DNA from: a virus
IMG/VR virus record: IMGVR_UViG_3300008448_000179
Location: 1 to 43,986 of that record
Strand: one strand, 5' to 3'
DNA length: 43,986 nucleotides
Shown here: positions 1 to 10,200 of the stretch, in pieces
Numbering within the stretch: position 1 is the stretch's first letter
How the letters are laid out: each line of letters starts with the position of its first letter
Made by a program: the position numbers and the translations under genes
The notes under the pieces: generated by a model
What the model was told of the DNA's origin: nothing
The model's database searches: none
Seen by the model: only the letters and a program-made list of their open reading frames with translations

Positions 1-675
1 CCTTGCTTCGTCTTCCTCAAGATGATTCACATACCTACTAGGCCAACGCCTAGGTTCATACCCTCGCCTTTCGAGATTGATGTACACAGAGTCCGTACTC
101 TGTGGTGTATTCAGAAATACCAACTCTCCGCCGGGATTCAGGATATCTTCCAGTTCAAAGATCTGTCGTAACAGCCATTCTCGCTTCTCGACGGTATCTG
201 AGTTCTCAGGTGTCTCAATATCGTCACAGATAATCAACGGGGCGTGATGCCCTGTCTTACTTGTGCCGATACCGCAGGACCACACGGTGGGATCTTTCTG
301 CGGTCTGCTTCTTGCTCGGGACACGAACTGAAAGGCTCCGTCCTTGTCCCACTCACCCGGTCTCAGGTGTTGGCAGATGTCCATCGAATCCAGCATCTTG
401 CGGCTCAGACCAATAAAGTCCTGAGCAAGATTAGCGACACCCGATACAACGATAATTGAGATATCGGGATCTTTGTACAACCTCCAGTTGGCGTAGGCCG
501 CCGTGATGTAGGACTTGCCTACGCCACGCATACCTCGTACCTGTCGCTTTGCGGGGCCGTTGGCCAACCAGTCAGCGATGTCGTATTGAATGTAATCAGG
601 CTCAGGCAGACCCATGGCCTGCCAAGCCAGATACAGAAAGTTTCTAAAGTCACCAGTAATTTCAGGAATAATCAT
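1..675 (-). CDS. terL: Terminase large subunit (T7 gp19-like), 3' end cut off by window
   Basis: ATPase-nuclease motor that packages concatemeric DNA through the portal. The frame is open for 225 codons from ATG at 675 down to base 1 with no stop, so only the N-terminal ATPase part is present; T7 gp19 is about 586 residues. Walker A is GMRGVGKS (lysine 54) followed by YITAAYANW, and Walker B is LIICDDIE near residue 147; both match T7 gp19 closely, as does the TSKTGHHAP stretch before Walker B. It is the last gene of the late operon, just after the small terminase, as in T7. The start is set by an AGGA Shine-Dalgarno (706-709) separated from the ATG by a hairpin, described separately. The missing C-terminus should carry the nuclease. 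Confidence 0.93.
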   Translation of the reverse strand, partial: MIIPEITGDFRNFLYLAWQAMGLPEPDYIQYDIADWLANGPAKRQVRGMRGVGKSYITAAYANWRLYKDPDISIIVVSGVANLAQDFIGLSRKMLDSMDICQHLRPGEWDKDGAFQFVSRARSRPQKDPTVWSCGIGTSKTGHHAPLIICDDIETPENSDTVEKREWLLRQIFELEDILNPGGELVFLNTPQSTDSVYINLERRGYEPRRWPSRYVNHLEEDEAR

Positions 676-709
676 AAAGAGGCATTCGATCTTTCGACCG
701 AATGCTCCT
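676..709 (-). promoter_or_regulatory. Structured ribosome binding site of terminase gene
   Basis: On the minus strand AGGA (709-706) is followed directly by a 10-bp stem (705-696 with 691-682, one G.U pair) closed by a GAAA tetraloop, then CTCTTT and the ATG at 675. Linear spacing from AGGA to ATG is 30 nt, too long for normal initiation, but with the hairpin folded it is 6 nt. Similar structured spacers are known in some phage T4 genes; applying that mechanism here is inference. Confidence 0.5.
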
Positions 710-713
710 GTGT

Positions 714-1004
714 TTACTTGAATGGGAGTTGAGAGGCGATCTCAGCCACTCTAGCTCCCGGAACCATGGGCTGATCAATCATGGCGGTATCCTCGCCAAG
801 CAGACGCAATGCCGCTTGGTACAGGCCAGGGGTACACTTCTCGGGATCGTCAAGATCTCGAATGATGTTACCCACCAACTTCCGCCTCAGGGTGTCGTTC
901 TGTGAACCGTCGAACTTACGCAGACGCATCTGCAGCAACGGCAACATTGACACACACTGATCGTCAGACAACATGTCAATCAATTCATTAACTTCCGGCA
1001 ACAA
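714..1004 (-). CDS. terS: Terminase small subunit-like protein (T7 gp18 position)
   Basis: DNA-recognition subunit of the packaging machine, assigned from position (between the holin-like gene and the large terminase, as T7 gp18), size (96 aa; gp18 is 89) and a helical N-terminus followed by a TPGLYQAALRLL stretch typical of podophage small terminases. The listed start is TTG at 1004, preceded by GGGGTGA, and overlaps the previous stop by 17 nt. An in-frame ATG at 974 (starting MLSDDQCV) is an alternative with a weaker ribosome site. There is no catalytic motif, as expected. Confidence 0.72.
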   Translation of the reverse strand: MLPEVNELIDMLSDDQCVSMLPLLQMRLRKFDGSQNDTLRRKLVGNIIRDLDDPEKCTPGLYQAALRLLGEDTAMIDQPMVPGARVAEIASQLPFK

Positions 1005-1185
1005 GTTTCACCCCAAGTGCAATACATCCTGTGGCAAACATACCGATAGCCACGGACAAGATATGGTTCTTCGTGTTGTTGACCGCCATTTGATTGGTGA
1101 GACACTTAACGTCTCTGGTCAACTCCTCAAGGGTATGCACCACCCACTTACGATGTGATTCCCAACTGTCAGGCCCCTGTTCCAT
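988..1185 (-). CDS. Holin-like membrane protein, XhlA-type (T7 gp17.5 position)
   Basis: 65-aa protein with an amphipathic helical N-terminal half (about residues 8-35, HTLEELTRDVKCLTNQM) and one C-terminal membrane segment (about 42-62, ILSVAIGMFATGCIALGVKLV). This layout resembles XhlA/haemolysin-type small lysis proteins. It lies between the tail-fibre/lipoprotein genes and the small terminase, where T7 has its holin gp17.5. The start is ATG at 1185 behind GGAGG with 5 nt spacing, overlapping the lipoprotein stop by 17 nt; a longer upstream frame is not needed. Likely role: inner-membrane lesion that releases or activates the lysozyme. Holin function is inferred from topology and position. 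Confidence 0.65.
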   Translation of the reverse strand: MEQGPDSWESHRKWVVHTLEELTRDVKCLTNQMAVNNTKNHILSVAIGMFATGCIALGVKLVAGS

Positions 1186-1879
1186 CTTTGCCTCCGGTCT
1201 TGCTGAACGAGCGATTAAGACCGGGTACTGCGGACCTGAGCGCGGCAATGCCTTCATTGACCTTGCCTTCTTTGATCAACTTCACGGGACCGTCATACTT
1301 GGCGTAGAACCAATTGCTGACAACCATGATGCCCTTGGAGACAAATCCAAGAACGGACTTGACCAATGTATCCAGACCGAACCGCCAACCGACAATGACC
1401 ACAAGAGCCAGCGTCAACAGGGTAACGACCTTACGGATACCTGAACCCAGGGATTCCCAGAACCCGACGACATCTTGCACATTGTTAGCCGCCTTGCCAA
1501 CCTCCTTGGCGGACACCGTAACCTCCTTGGTAACCCCAAGGATGGCATCCGTAGATTGCTTGGCCGCCTGCAGGTCCACCAGAATGTCCGCATTTGCCTT
1601 TAGAGACGTTTTGAGCGATTCCTGGACCTGGGGGCTACCCACGGCAGGGGTCACCAGCAGAACGCTGCTAATGGCATTGTAGGCCGTCTGGGACGATTCC
1701 TCGATCTTGTCCAACTTCACAGACACATTGGTAGCTTGCTCTTTGGCCTGCACCATAGCCTGCTGAATGTTATCGGACTCCTTGTAAAGCGAGTTCTGAT
1801 ACTTGCCGACCGAGGATGACTTACAGCCAACCGCAATAACGGCAAGGACAATACACAGAATATTTACAAATTTATTCAT
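1169..1879 (-). CDS. Lipoprotein with coiled coil and membrane anchor, possible unimolecular spanin
   Basis: 236 aa. The N-terminus is a lipoprotein signal (MNKFVNIL... to AVGC, modified cysteine 19). Residues 30-148 are mostly helical and coiled-coil-like (KEQATNVSVKLDKIEE; SAKEVGKAANNV), then a membrane segment about 151-165 (VVTLLTLALVVIVGW) and about 70 more residues with a basic, mildly hydrophobic stretch. An outer-membrane lipid anchor and an inner-membrane segment in one chain is the u-spanin plan (phage T1 gp11 type), although this protein is longer and has a C-terminal extension. It lies between tail fibre and holin-like gene, consistent with a lysis role. A virion or adsorption-exclusion lipoprotein is the alternative. 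Start: ATG 1879 behind AAAGG. Confidence 0.6.
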   Translation of the reverse strand: MNKFVNILCIVLAVIAVGCKSSSVGKYQNSLYKESDNIQQAMVQAKEQATNVSVKLDKIEESSQTAYNAISSVLLVTPAVGSPQVQESLKTSLKANADILVDLQAAKQSTDAILGVTKEVTVSAKEVGKAANNVQDVVGFWESLGSGIRKVVTLLTLALVVIVGWRFGLDTLVKSVLGFVSKGIMVVSNWFYAKYDGPVKLIKEGKVNEGIAALRSAVPGLNRSFSKTGGKDGTGA

Positions 1880-1891
1880 ATTACCTTTCTA

Positions 1892-3379
1892 TCAGATGGC
1901 AATAGGATTGCCGCCACGACTGGCCAAGATTTGAATAGCTCCAGGATTGTTTCCATCAACAGTGCCGGATACTTGACTGTAGTTTCTAAATACCATTGTT
2001 TTATATCTAGTAGCAACATCACTATCCATATGTCGAATTATAACCCAAACTCGGTATGATCCACCTTGTTCAATGTATAATGATCCTTTAGGATATGTCC
2101 AAGTCCAGCTACCGCTATCTGGATAAGCAATAGCTACCTGTCCGGGATTACTGCTACTTGCATTCTTTTTACCGATTTGTATTGGTTCATCAAAATAATA
2201 TTGACGTACTTTAATTCCTGGAGCATCGGTAATGGTGACAGGACTTTCATTTACCACATCGTAAGTTTCAAATCCATTGCATTCTTCAAGAATAAGTTTA
2301 TCAAATATATAGTAATATTGAGTTGAAGAAAGTTCAACAACTAGGTTTTGTTGGTTAGGAACATTTGCTGCACCTTGTTTTTTAGCAAAGACACCTGCAA
2401 GAATCAAACGAATAGATCTCGGAAAGAATCCAAGTTTTGCCAAACAGTTGCTGTCATCTAAAATCGGCTGCGTTTGATCGAACTCAACCAAACGAGGAAC
2501 AGTACCAGCAACACTGTCGTTAAGATTTGAGCCAGTCGATGTTCTCGAACCGCCGGATGCGGTGGTTTGATTTGTGTTAAAGTAATAATCAGGAGCAGCA
2601 CCTGAGCCGTTCGGAGGTTCTCCGTATCGAATTCTATTTGTAATTGACGGCAAACTGGTGTTAATAATGCTGCTGATTTGTCCGTAGTTAACAGCATCAG
2701 TACTAGAAGTTCCTGCTTGAACATTGATAATCTTTTGATTATTCATGTTCACACTAAGCGTAGGAACTGCCATCAGATCGAGTCTGTTAGTACGAACTGA
2801 AGCATTAAAGCCTCGAATAAAACTAGCATCAATAAGATCAAGTCTTACTGATCCATCTTGATTAATAACAATAAGATTGCCTGCTTCTGCGGGCCAGACC
2901 GTGCTGTTGGCTGAGTTATCGTACCGTCGATACTCATCGCCGACAAAGTTCAAATGTTTCTTTTTGATTGCATTGTCCGCAATTTCATCAGATCCAACAC
3001 TTCCGAGTTCAGCTTGAACTGCGACTGTTCCAATAAGTTGTCGAACACAAATAGATGATCCAAGCGGAGGTGCAGATGTAAATGTCAGCATCTTACTTGT
3101 TCCGGTATAGGAATATCTAAACGATGTGCCTTCAAGTCTGTGCCATGTTACTGACAAACTAATTGTTTGCGTGTTCTCCCAAGATTCAATTTCATCGTAA
3201 CATTCTTGATATGTACCATAGAATGTTGAAACGGGAGGATTTTGTCCATTACTAGCGGTAACATTAAGCTTGTAGATAACAACAATGCCGGGATAGTTGG
3301 CACTGTTTGCACCCAAAATAGCCTCTACTGCTGTTTTTTGACTGGTCAATGGCACAAGCCAAGATGGATTTTGTGGCAT
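1892..3379 (-). CDS. Tail fibre protein, distal part
   Basis: 495 aa, no enzyme motif. The N-terminal third contains short beta-rich segments and a GSDEIADNAIKKKHL motif typical of phage fibre connectors; near residues 205-230 there is NMNNQKIINV followed by DAVNYGQ, the recurring collar motif of T7-type fibres just before a trimeric shaft. The C-terminal half (about 300-495) is Ser/Thr/Asn/Gly-rich beta structure likely to contact the receptor. It directly follows the fibre N-terminal gene, so the T7 gp17 function appears split over two genes. DNA is visibly more A+T-rich than the replication genes, as is common for exchangeable host-range genes. Start ATG 3379 after GAGAGAA. Confidence 0.85.
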   Translation of the reverse strand: MPQNPSWLVPLTSQKTAVEAILGANSANYPGIVVIYKLNVTASNGQNPPVSTFYGTYQECYDEIESWENTQTISLSVTWHRLEGTSFRYSYTGTSKMLTFTSAPPLGSSICVRQLIGTVAVQAELGSVGSDEIADNAIKKKHLNFVGDEYRRYDNSANSTVWPAEAGNLIVINQDGSVRLDLIDASFIRGFNASVRTNRLDLMAVPTLSVNMNNQKIINVQAGTSSTDAVNYGQISSIINTSLPSITNRIRYGEPPNGSGAAPDYYFNTNQTTASGGSRTSTGSNLNDSVAGTVPRLVEFDQTQPILDDSNCLAKLGFFPRSIRLILAGVFAKKQGAANVPNQQNLVVELSSTQYYYIFDKLILEECNGFETYDVVNESPVTITDAPGIKVRQYYFDEPIQIGKKNASSSNPGQVAIAYPDSGSWTWTYPKGSLYIEQGGSYRVWVIIRHMDSDVATRYKTMVFRNYSQVSGTVDGNNPGAIQILASRGGNPIAI

Positions 3380-3393
3380 AAATATTCTCTCAA

Positions 3394-4152
3394 TTAGGAA
3401 ATTACACTACCCGTAGATGAGACACTGCTAGCCGCAATTGCTCCGTTTTGCAGGGCGGCTGTGGCTCGTTCCAGAAGCTGACTAAATGGTACACCTTCAC
3501 CCGGATCAGTGTCACACGGACAAAGTGTAAGACCATCAATGCTGACAAACAGATTGTTTGCGGTTGTTGACGATGGCGCACCGTTCAAATAGAAATCTAC
3601 TTGAGATCCAGTTCCATCAAAGCACCACTGATTTGTCGTGGTAACGGTAGCGGTATCAAGTCCGGCAATCAGATTGTTGACTTGATCCAAGGTTGTCCAA
3701 CCAGATCCTTCAACAGCCGGACCGCAGTTGATACTAGAAATGTTTTCACCATCCCATCGAGTTTCGGATGGAGTTTTTCTTAATGCTGTATTTGATTCAT
3801 CAATCGCTTCTTGAGCAATAAACAAAAGTTGATCGCCTTCGAGATCAAGATCGCTTTCGTCAATACCTGCGTTATTAGTCCAATCGACGTAACGATCATC
3901 TTTCTTAGTATCTCGTTCGATTGCAACAATATCTCCGGCAGCCATAGCATTGGCAACGAATCCAATAATTGTGATTGTATTCGTTGTAGTGTTAATGGTA
4001 TAGTCTGTAAGATACGTCAACAACTGTGAGTTCAAATAAACCTTAAGCTGCTGCTCTTCAGGGTCGGCTCCTGCTCCAAGCATTTGAATATTAGAATATA
4101 CAAATTGCTTTGCTCCTGATTGCCAAACATATTTAATTCTACTGTAAGCCAT
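3394..4152 (-). CDS. Tail fibre N-terminal/adaptor protein (T7 gp17 N-domain-like)
   Basis: 252 aa. Residues about 10-130 match the T7 gp17 N-terminal domain that docks on the tail tube: a beta fold ending in GDIVAIERDT, then DWTN, DESDLDLEGDQ and LLFIAQEAIDES, a very recognisable block. The C-terminal part (about 150-252) holds TNQWCFDGTGSQVDFYLNG and resembles the small adaptor domains that carry further fibre proteins. The next gene supplies the distal fibre. Start ATG 4152 with GGAG 8 nt upstream. It is the first gene downstream of the terminator at 4184-4213 and of the promoter-like element at 4209-4244, so the fibre and lysis genes may form their own transcription unit. Confidence 0.88.
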   Translation of the reverse strand: MAYSRIKYVWQSGAKQFVYSNIQMLGAGADPEEQQLKVYLNSQLLTYLTDYTINTTTNTITIIGFVANAMAAGDIVAIERDTKKDDRYVDWTNNAGIDESDLDLEGDQLLFIAQEAIDESNTALRKTPSETRWDGENISSINCGPAVEGSGWTTLDQVNNLIAGLDTATVTTTNQWCFDGTGSQVDFYLNGAPSSTTANNLFVSIDGLTLCPCDTDPGEGVPFSQLLERATAALQNGAIAASSVSSTGSVIS

Positions 4153-4183
4153 ACTAAAGTCTCCATAAATGGTAACGGGAAAA

Positions 4184-4213
4184 GATCCCCCAGTAATGTC
4201 TTACTGAGGGATC
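4184..4213 (-). terminator. Intrinsic terminator after the large internal virion protein gene
   Basis: A 13-bp stem (GATCCCTCAGTAA pairing with TTACTGGGGGATC, one G.U pair) and a 4-nt loop are followed on the minus strand by TTTT. It lies between the stop at 4232 and the fibre start at 4152. Its first arm overlaps the end of the bipartite element at 4209-4244, so a transcript starting in that element would carry this hairpin near its 5' end. Confidence 0.85.
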
Positions 4214-4244
4214 GGAAGCGCAATGTTCCTATTAGTTCGCAGGC
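4209..4244 (-). promoter_or_regulatory. Bipartite conserved element, copy C (candidate phage promoter)
   Basis: Minus strand: GCCTGCGAACTAA, 9 nt, then TGCGCTTCCGATCC. It matches copies at 22380-22416 and 37179-37214 (consensus GCCTGCGANYTRA - 9/10 nt - TGCGCTTYCGAYCC). It covers the stop codon of the upstream gene and precedes the tail-fibre and lysis genes. A promoter for the phage RNA polymerase is the preferred reading, by position; no known promoter consensus is recognised. Confidence 0.5.
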
Positions 4245-7200
4245 TTGAATTCGTCAGGATTTTTACCAAACATGTAGTCAGAAATTCCGTTGTATCCTGT
4301 GGCTTCCGTAATGGACTTCATCCACCAGGCATTGAACAAAGGAATGTTACTTTCAACACGTTGAGCATCCTTAACATCTATTTGTTCTGTAGAAGAAACT
4401 GAGTCCTTCATTATGTTTGCAATAGACTTGAAAGTTCTTGCTGTTGAACTGATTGGGTAAATACTCGATGCACTGACTTGTCCCGCAGGACGATCAGACA
4501 TAACTTCCATAACTGTCATTGGAATGATGTTCGTTGTTCCAATGAGGTTTGAACGTCCGACTGTCAACATCATGTTCTTAACCGGACTTTCTGCCCAGTC
4601 CTGAAGAACATCCTCGGCTGATTCGTCTCCATACAGAGTACGAAGGGAAACGTTGTACAATGTTTCACCGAACAAGGCGACACTGACCAAGAACAAACCA
4701 TACGCCAATTTTTCATTTGCAATATTATTAAGCATGATGTTATTAAACCATGCTCGTGCAAATCCTGTAAACTGGTTCTTCAATTTGCTGAATGGATCAA
4801 TGCCACCCATAGGCATATTGACATCCTGAACACCAGGAGTGACAACATGTCTAGTCAATTCAGTTTCTTTGTACGAGTTGATGATATCAACAGCGTCCGT
4901 GTATTCCGGATTCTTCAGTTTGAGTTCTTCGAGAAGATCGTAATCCAACGCACCGTTGTCTTTATCAAGAAGTCTGCCGCCTGTTTTGAGATCCATCTCA
5001 CGAATTTTCTGGATGATATCAGGATTCAATAGACCTGCTTGGTTAAACCTAGCAGCCAATGAGATATCTTCACCAAACCCGTGATCGCTTGCCATCTTTC
5101 TGAAGACCGCCTCAGGATCGACTTCATTGGCCCAGTTATAAGCCGCATGAGTCTTGGCCAACGCTTCAAGATTGTCGAACAAACGAATCAGACGTACCGA
5201 GGATGCGTGTACAGCCATCGCAGAAGCAAAGCCCTGCAACAGATCTTCACCCGCAATGCCACTGGTAGCGTGATGCAACCATGCAACAACGGACTTGGTT
5301 TTGTTCATCAGTCCTTCCGAGCCAAGAACGACTCGTGTCGGATTGATAAACGTACGCTCAAGCCAGTTACGATTGATTGTAACTGAATCAACAGAAGATG
5401 CCAAAGTGTGAGGCAGTCTATTACGCATCCACAGGTATCCTGCGGTAATGCCCTTCAACTGATCCTTTGTCATACCTCTCAGTGTGTCTCGAACCAGCCG
5501 TGAAAATCCGTGCGCTCCGTCTTTGACGGCGGTATTCAACAAGATCATGGGAACTTCGGTCACGCCTGTTGCTACGGCACTGCGAGCAGACACGGGAATT
5601 CGTGCCGCTGTTCCAATGATATCCGCAAGATCGTCTGTGATTCCTTGCTTTCTGGTGATATCAGAATACGATGAATCTCTCAAAGCATTGAACTGATTGC
5701 GAAGGTACTGTGTACTATTTTTAATTGCTTCTCGGGCTTTCTCATCAAGATCAGCCTGTCTCAGTAACATGTCCTCAATACCGTCAATCAGTTCCAAAGC
5801 ACCGATATCTCGTCGTGAAACACCAAGCAATTGTTTGACAAAGGCATTGATGGCTTCTTGTTCAGAGATTCGATACACGGTTCTAGTATATTGGTTGAGT
5901 CCTTCACCGGGACGGAAGTCAATAAACTTAGACACTTCAGGATGAAACCATGCGTCAACCTGGACGGCACGTTCCAAAGTAGCGTCTGCCCTAGCCAACG
6001 CCAAATCTTGTTTGGCCTTGTCAATAGGCATTCCAAGTTTGTTTCTAGCCGCAAGGTGTGCTTCTCTCAAAAGACCCTCAACAGGAACTCCATCGGTATC
6101 AACCTTGGTTGAACGCAGGATTTCAAAGTATCTGATCTTATCAGCAGGCAACAGATCGTTCACGTTCTTCGGTTCTGCTGAATATCCTCGACCTAAACCA
6201 GCAAATGTATACTCACTAGTAGCGGGATTCCAAACCCACATACCTTCAATAGATCGAAGTGTCTTCTTGTGCAAGACCGCAGTAGGTCCGCTAAATTGTT
6301 CATCAAAGAATTTAAACAGACCATCTGTAAGCCCTTGTAAATCACGACGATCACTTCTAACTACGAACGTTCCTGAGTACGCATCAAGCGTTCCCTTGAA
6401 GTGTCCTGATGCAATTCCTCGACGTTCCATTTCTTTATACAGTCCCGACAGAATCGGAACCACCTGATCTGCTAGTCTCTGAATCTGAGGACCAGTAGAC
6501 GTAGGCAATGTAACGTTATTGATTTGAGCCAGCGATACTTTCATCACCAGTTCTCGTGTTGCATCGTCAACGTTATTCAGAACAGTATTGATCTTATCAA
6601 TCGTACGGCTGATTTGAGTCACAGCCAACTGTTTACGCTGGCTAAGACCAGGACCAACCAAAGTGTTGTATCCAAAGGACGATGTGTAGAGATTGTGAGA
6701 AGAGACCAACTGACTCATTCTGGCGATAATCGGAATAGCGGAACCGACCGTGGCCAAAGAGCCTTGGTCAAACACGCCACCAACCTTTCGCAATGTACGA
6801 ACAGAATCTGAAGAGGCGTACACAAGCCAGTTGTTGTTGCCCTTGTTCAGTGTTCCATCTTCAGCAGCATTGACAAGAATACGTCCAACTTCATTAGAGT
6901 CGGCTTTTTCACCGGAAAGTTTTTCTGGAACTCCGAACTCAAAGATCTTTTCACGAGTAGCAGGAACCTCTTTCATTCCTTTGCTGTTGGCAGGAGCATA
7001 GTTTCTGTTGAACACTTCGTGCAATTTTCTAAGAGATCTGCGTATTTCAGTTCGGGCTGCGCGTATCTCTTCCAGATTGCCACCTGCGTCTGCCTTGTCT
7101 CGTGCCACTCGTGCTGCTTCCACGGATTTAACGGCTCTGGCATAAGCACTGGTGGGATTGTTAAAGTCATTAACAGGAACGACCAACTTCTGAAGTTCTT

Positions 7201-10200
7201 TGTTGGACGGAAGAATCAACGGTTCAAGATCGTCACCACGGACAACAACCTTGGGTGCTTGTCCCGGCGCATAAACCACACCCTCAACAGGTTGGTTCGG
7301 GAACTCAGGATCAAGATCTGCCCAAGTCTTTTGACTGTCTGTAAGATGATTCTCAAATCCGTAGTACATCTTGTTCAATGTTCTATTGAACTCAGCCTCA
7401 GACATGATGTAATACTTCGCTATCTGTTCAAGTTCCTTTCTCATGTCCCTTGAAAGACGTTTCTTCAGTATTTTTGTAATGAATTCAGAAGTATTTCCGA
7501 TCTTCTTTTTCTTTCTCAGTTGATCGGCGATCTCTTCATAGATCCACGACATACTAGTGGACTCGGGAAGAAGATCGAGTTCGCTGAACTTAATGAGTGC
7601 ATTGTAACGTGCGTAGATACGCTGGGCAAGAATATCCAAAGCATACGCATTCTTCTTAGCCAAAGCCTTAGCACGAGCGGTCATTTCTCCATCGACTTTT
7701 GTCTTAGGAGCCATGCCTGTTGCATCGGTATACATCAGCAACTTCTCATATTCGTCAACAGAAAGTCTGACAATCGGATTGCGTGCTTGACGTAACTTTT
7801 GCCTACCTTCTCGTACCGCTCTACGAATGCGTTCATTCATTTGAGATGCCATATACATAATTGTGGCATCGTCCATGTTTGCATTTTCACGAAGGAACTG
7901 CATCATAGCAACACGTTCTTCGTGATCTGAAGCATTCATCAATTTAATCAAAGCACGGTTAATAATACCATCAACCTGAACTTCAACGTAACCTGCACGA
8001 GAGTTTGTTCCGATAGACGCTGAGATAGAATCAACGTCTATGTTTTCTGGTATCTCAGGTTTAACCGTATAATCATAAGTAATACCATCTTTTACAACCG
8101 TAATAGGTCTCGGTGTAAACATCGTGTCCATGATCTTGATAATGTCGTCACTGAGGACAATATCTGGACTTGATGTGGTAATGGTCTGGTATAGATTGGC
8201 CAACCAGAATCGCATCTTCGCAAAGATAGACCGAAGTCCTTCACTGGGAACTCGGCCCTGTTCGACATAGGCAAGGAAGGAATCCGCAAATTTGTCCTTG
8301 GAGATCTGGGACCATGTTTCCATGTCCTCAGTTCCTGCCCACTTAGCCAACTTCTTCTTTTGAGACGAAGGAAGATCTTTGTAGAATATGGTGGACAGTT
8401 CTTTGACCAAAGACTTAAAGTCTGTTTTGTCTTTAAAGGCATAGATGATTGTCTTGCCTTTGGAGGTGTCTGCCCACGCTTCTCGCATCTTGGGATCGAC
8501 CTTCATCTTCTCCAGTGCCGCCGTTCTAAAGTCAGGCGACTTGGGATCAATAATAAAGTCACCAATTCGTCTGGCAATGTATTGATCCGTTGTCAATCCA
8601 AGTGCGCTGGCTCTGTGAGCCACCAACGTCAACAAGGTAATCGCCTGCTCGTCAAGCAGTTTCTCATCGACAGCAGTAATCTTGGGTCGCATGTCTGAAA
8701 CAACACCCATGACCTTTGTGCTGTCTCCGGCTGCATTGACAACAACACCAACGAGATTCTCGTCAGGCGTTGTCGAGTAGATGAAATCTTTGCTTTCTCT
8801 GGTAACAACACCTTCCGACAACATGGCCTTACCGTTAAGGCGATTCAAAGCATCTGCCTCTTCTTTGAGAACAAAGATAAGACGTGCCTCGTTGCCGAAC
8901 AACTGTTCAACAGTTGCGGTTGTACCATCTTTCATTGTAAAGGCTTTAGTTGAATCGTCATAAGATGTAGCACCGATATCGGAGACAACATCTTTACCAA
9001 TAGCCATCGTAGTCGGCTTGCCTGCTGACAATGCCTGTCGGATGTTAGCCAAGAACCACGCACTATTTCGTTTGGGATTGGAGGACGCTCCAAATGAAAT
9101 CGGAACTCCATCAATGATCAAATCATTTTCAATGAACATGTCGAACTTTTCTTCAAGAGACGGAATACGTCCCTCATTCAGTTCTTTGTTCTTGTTGTAT
9201 TTAGCAAGTTCCTCGATATCAACAGCCATCCTGGAGATTTCAACTTCGTTTGGATTACTCTTAACAATCCAATCTAAGAACATTGCCTGATCAATACCGG
9301 AATCATCAACGCTGTCCCACCAGTTCTGGTTCAGAATACGTTCTGTGTGGTAGAACGCACTGCTCCACGGATCTTTGGTAAGACGTTGCAACTGAAACGC
9401 AAGTTCTTCAGCCAGTTCTGCACGTTTCTCAATCTTTACAAACTCAGGTATTTCCAGTTTGGGATCGACGCGCTTTACTGGAGGCGTAACGATTCCAGAT
9501 ATTTTGGATACTGTGTCCGCAACAACCTTGGGTACAGGAACCTTTTCTCGAATCTTAGGAATAACGTACTTAGATCCGGCAAATACTCCAGCCAAGAACG
9601 CACCAAATCCTGCACCTGCCACGGCTCCGTAGACCAACTCCTGAGCCTGTTGACTAGGGGTGTAGGTAGATCCTGCTTCTTCTAGATATGTAGATGTATA
9701 CGGAGTTGATAGAATATTCTGAGCAACAACCGTGCCTGCACCTGAAGCCAACGATGTTGTCAAGTTTTTGTTTGTCAGATTGAATAAATCGTCAGCAAAT
9801 TTTGCGGCATTGTCTGTGTGTTCAGCAACAAACATTAACGCATTTGCGCCTCGACGTGCTGCAAATCCAGAGGCTCCTCTAACAAATGCAAGTTTTCCTG
9901 CTGCAGTAGACAGGCCTCGTGCCGATTTTGTTACAAGACCTGTGCCAAGGTATGTAGTAGGATCTCCTAATACGTTCGTGGCAAGAGCAATTGTTCCTGA
10001 AATCGGAGACCACCATGTCTCGAATACGCCTACGTTGTCTTCAATTGCATTAAGAGTTCCAAACACTTCCAGAAGTTTATCAGTCGCTTCATCTGCTGTT
10101 TGATTGAATCCAGTAAAATTATATCCGTATCCTTTGATACGTTCCATAACTTCCGCAGGAACGGCTTTGGCTACTTCTTCACCGCTGTTGAATTTTCTCC

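Noticed and set aside
4032-4223. 63-codon minus-strand frame over the terminator before the fibre gene
   Set aside because: It contains the terminator stem and then only shadows the fibre gene in another frame.
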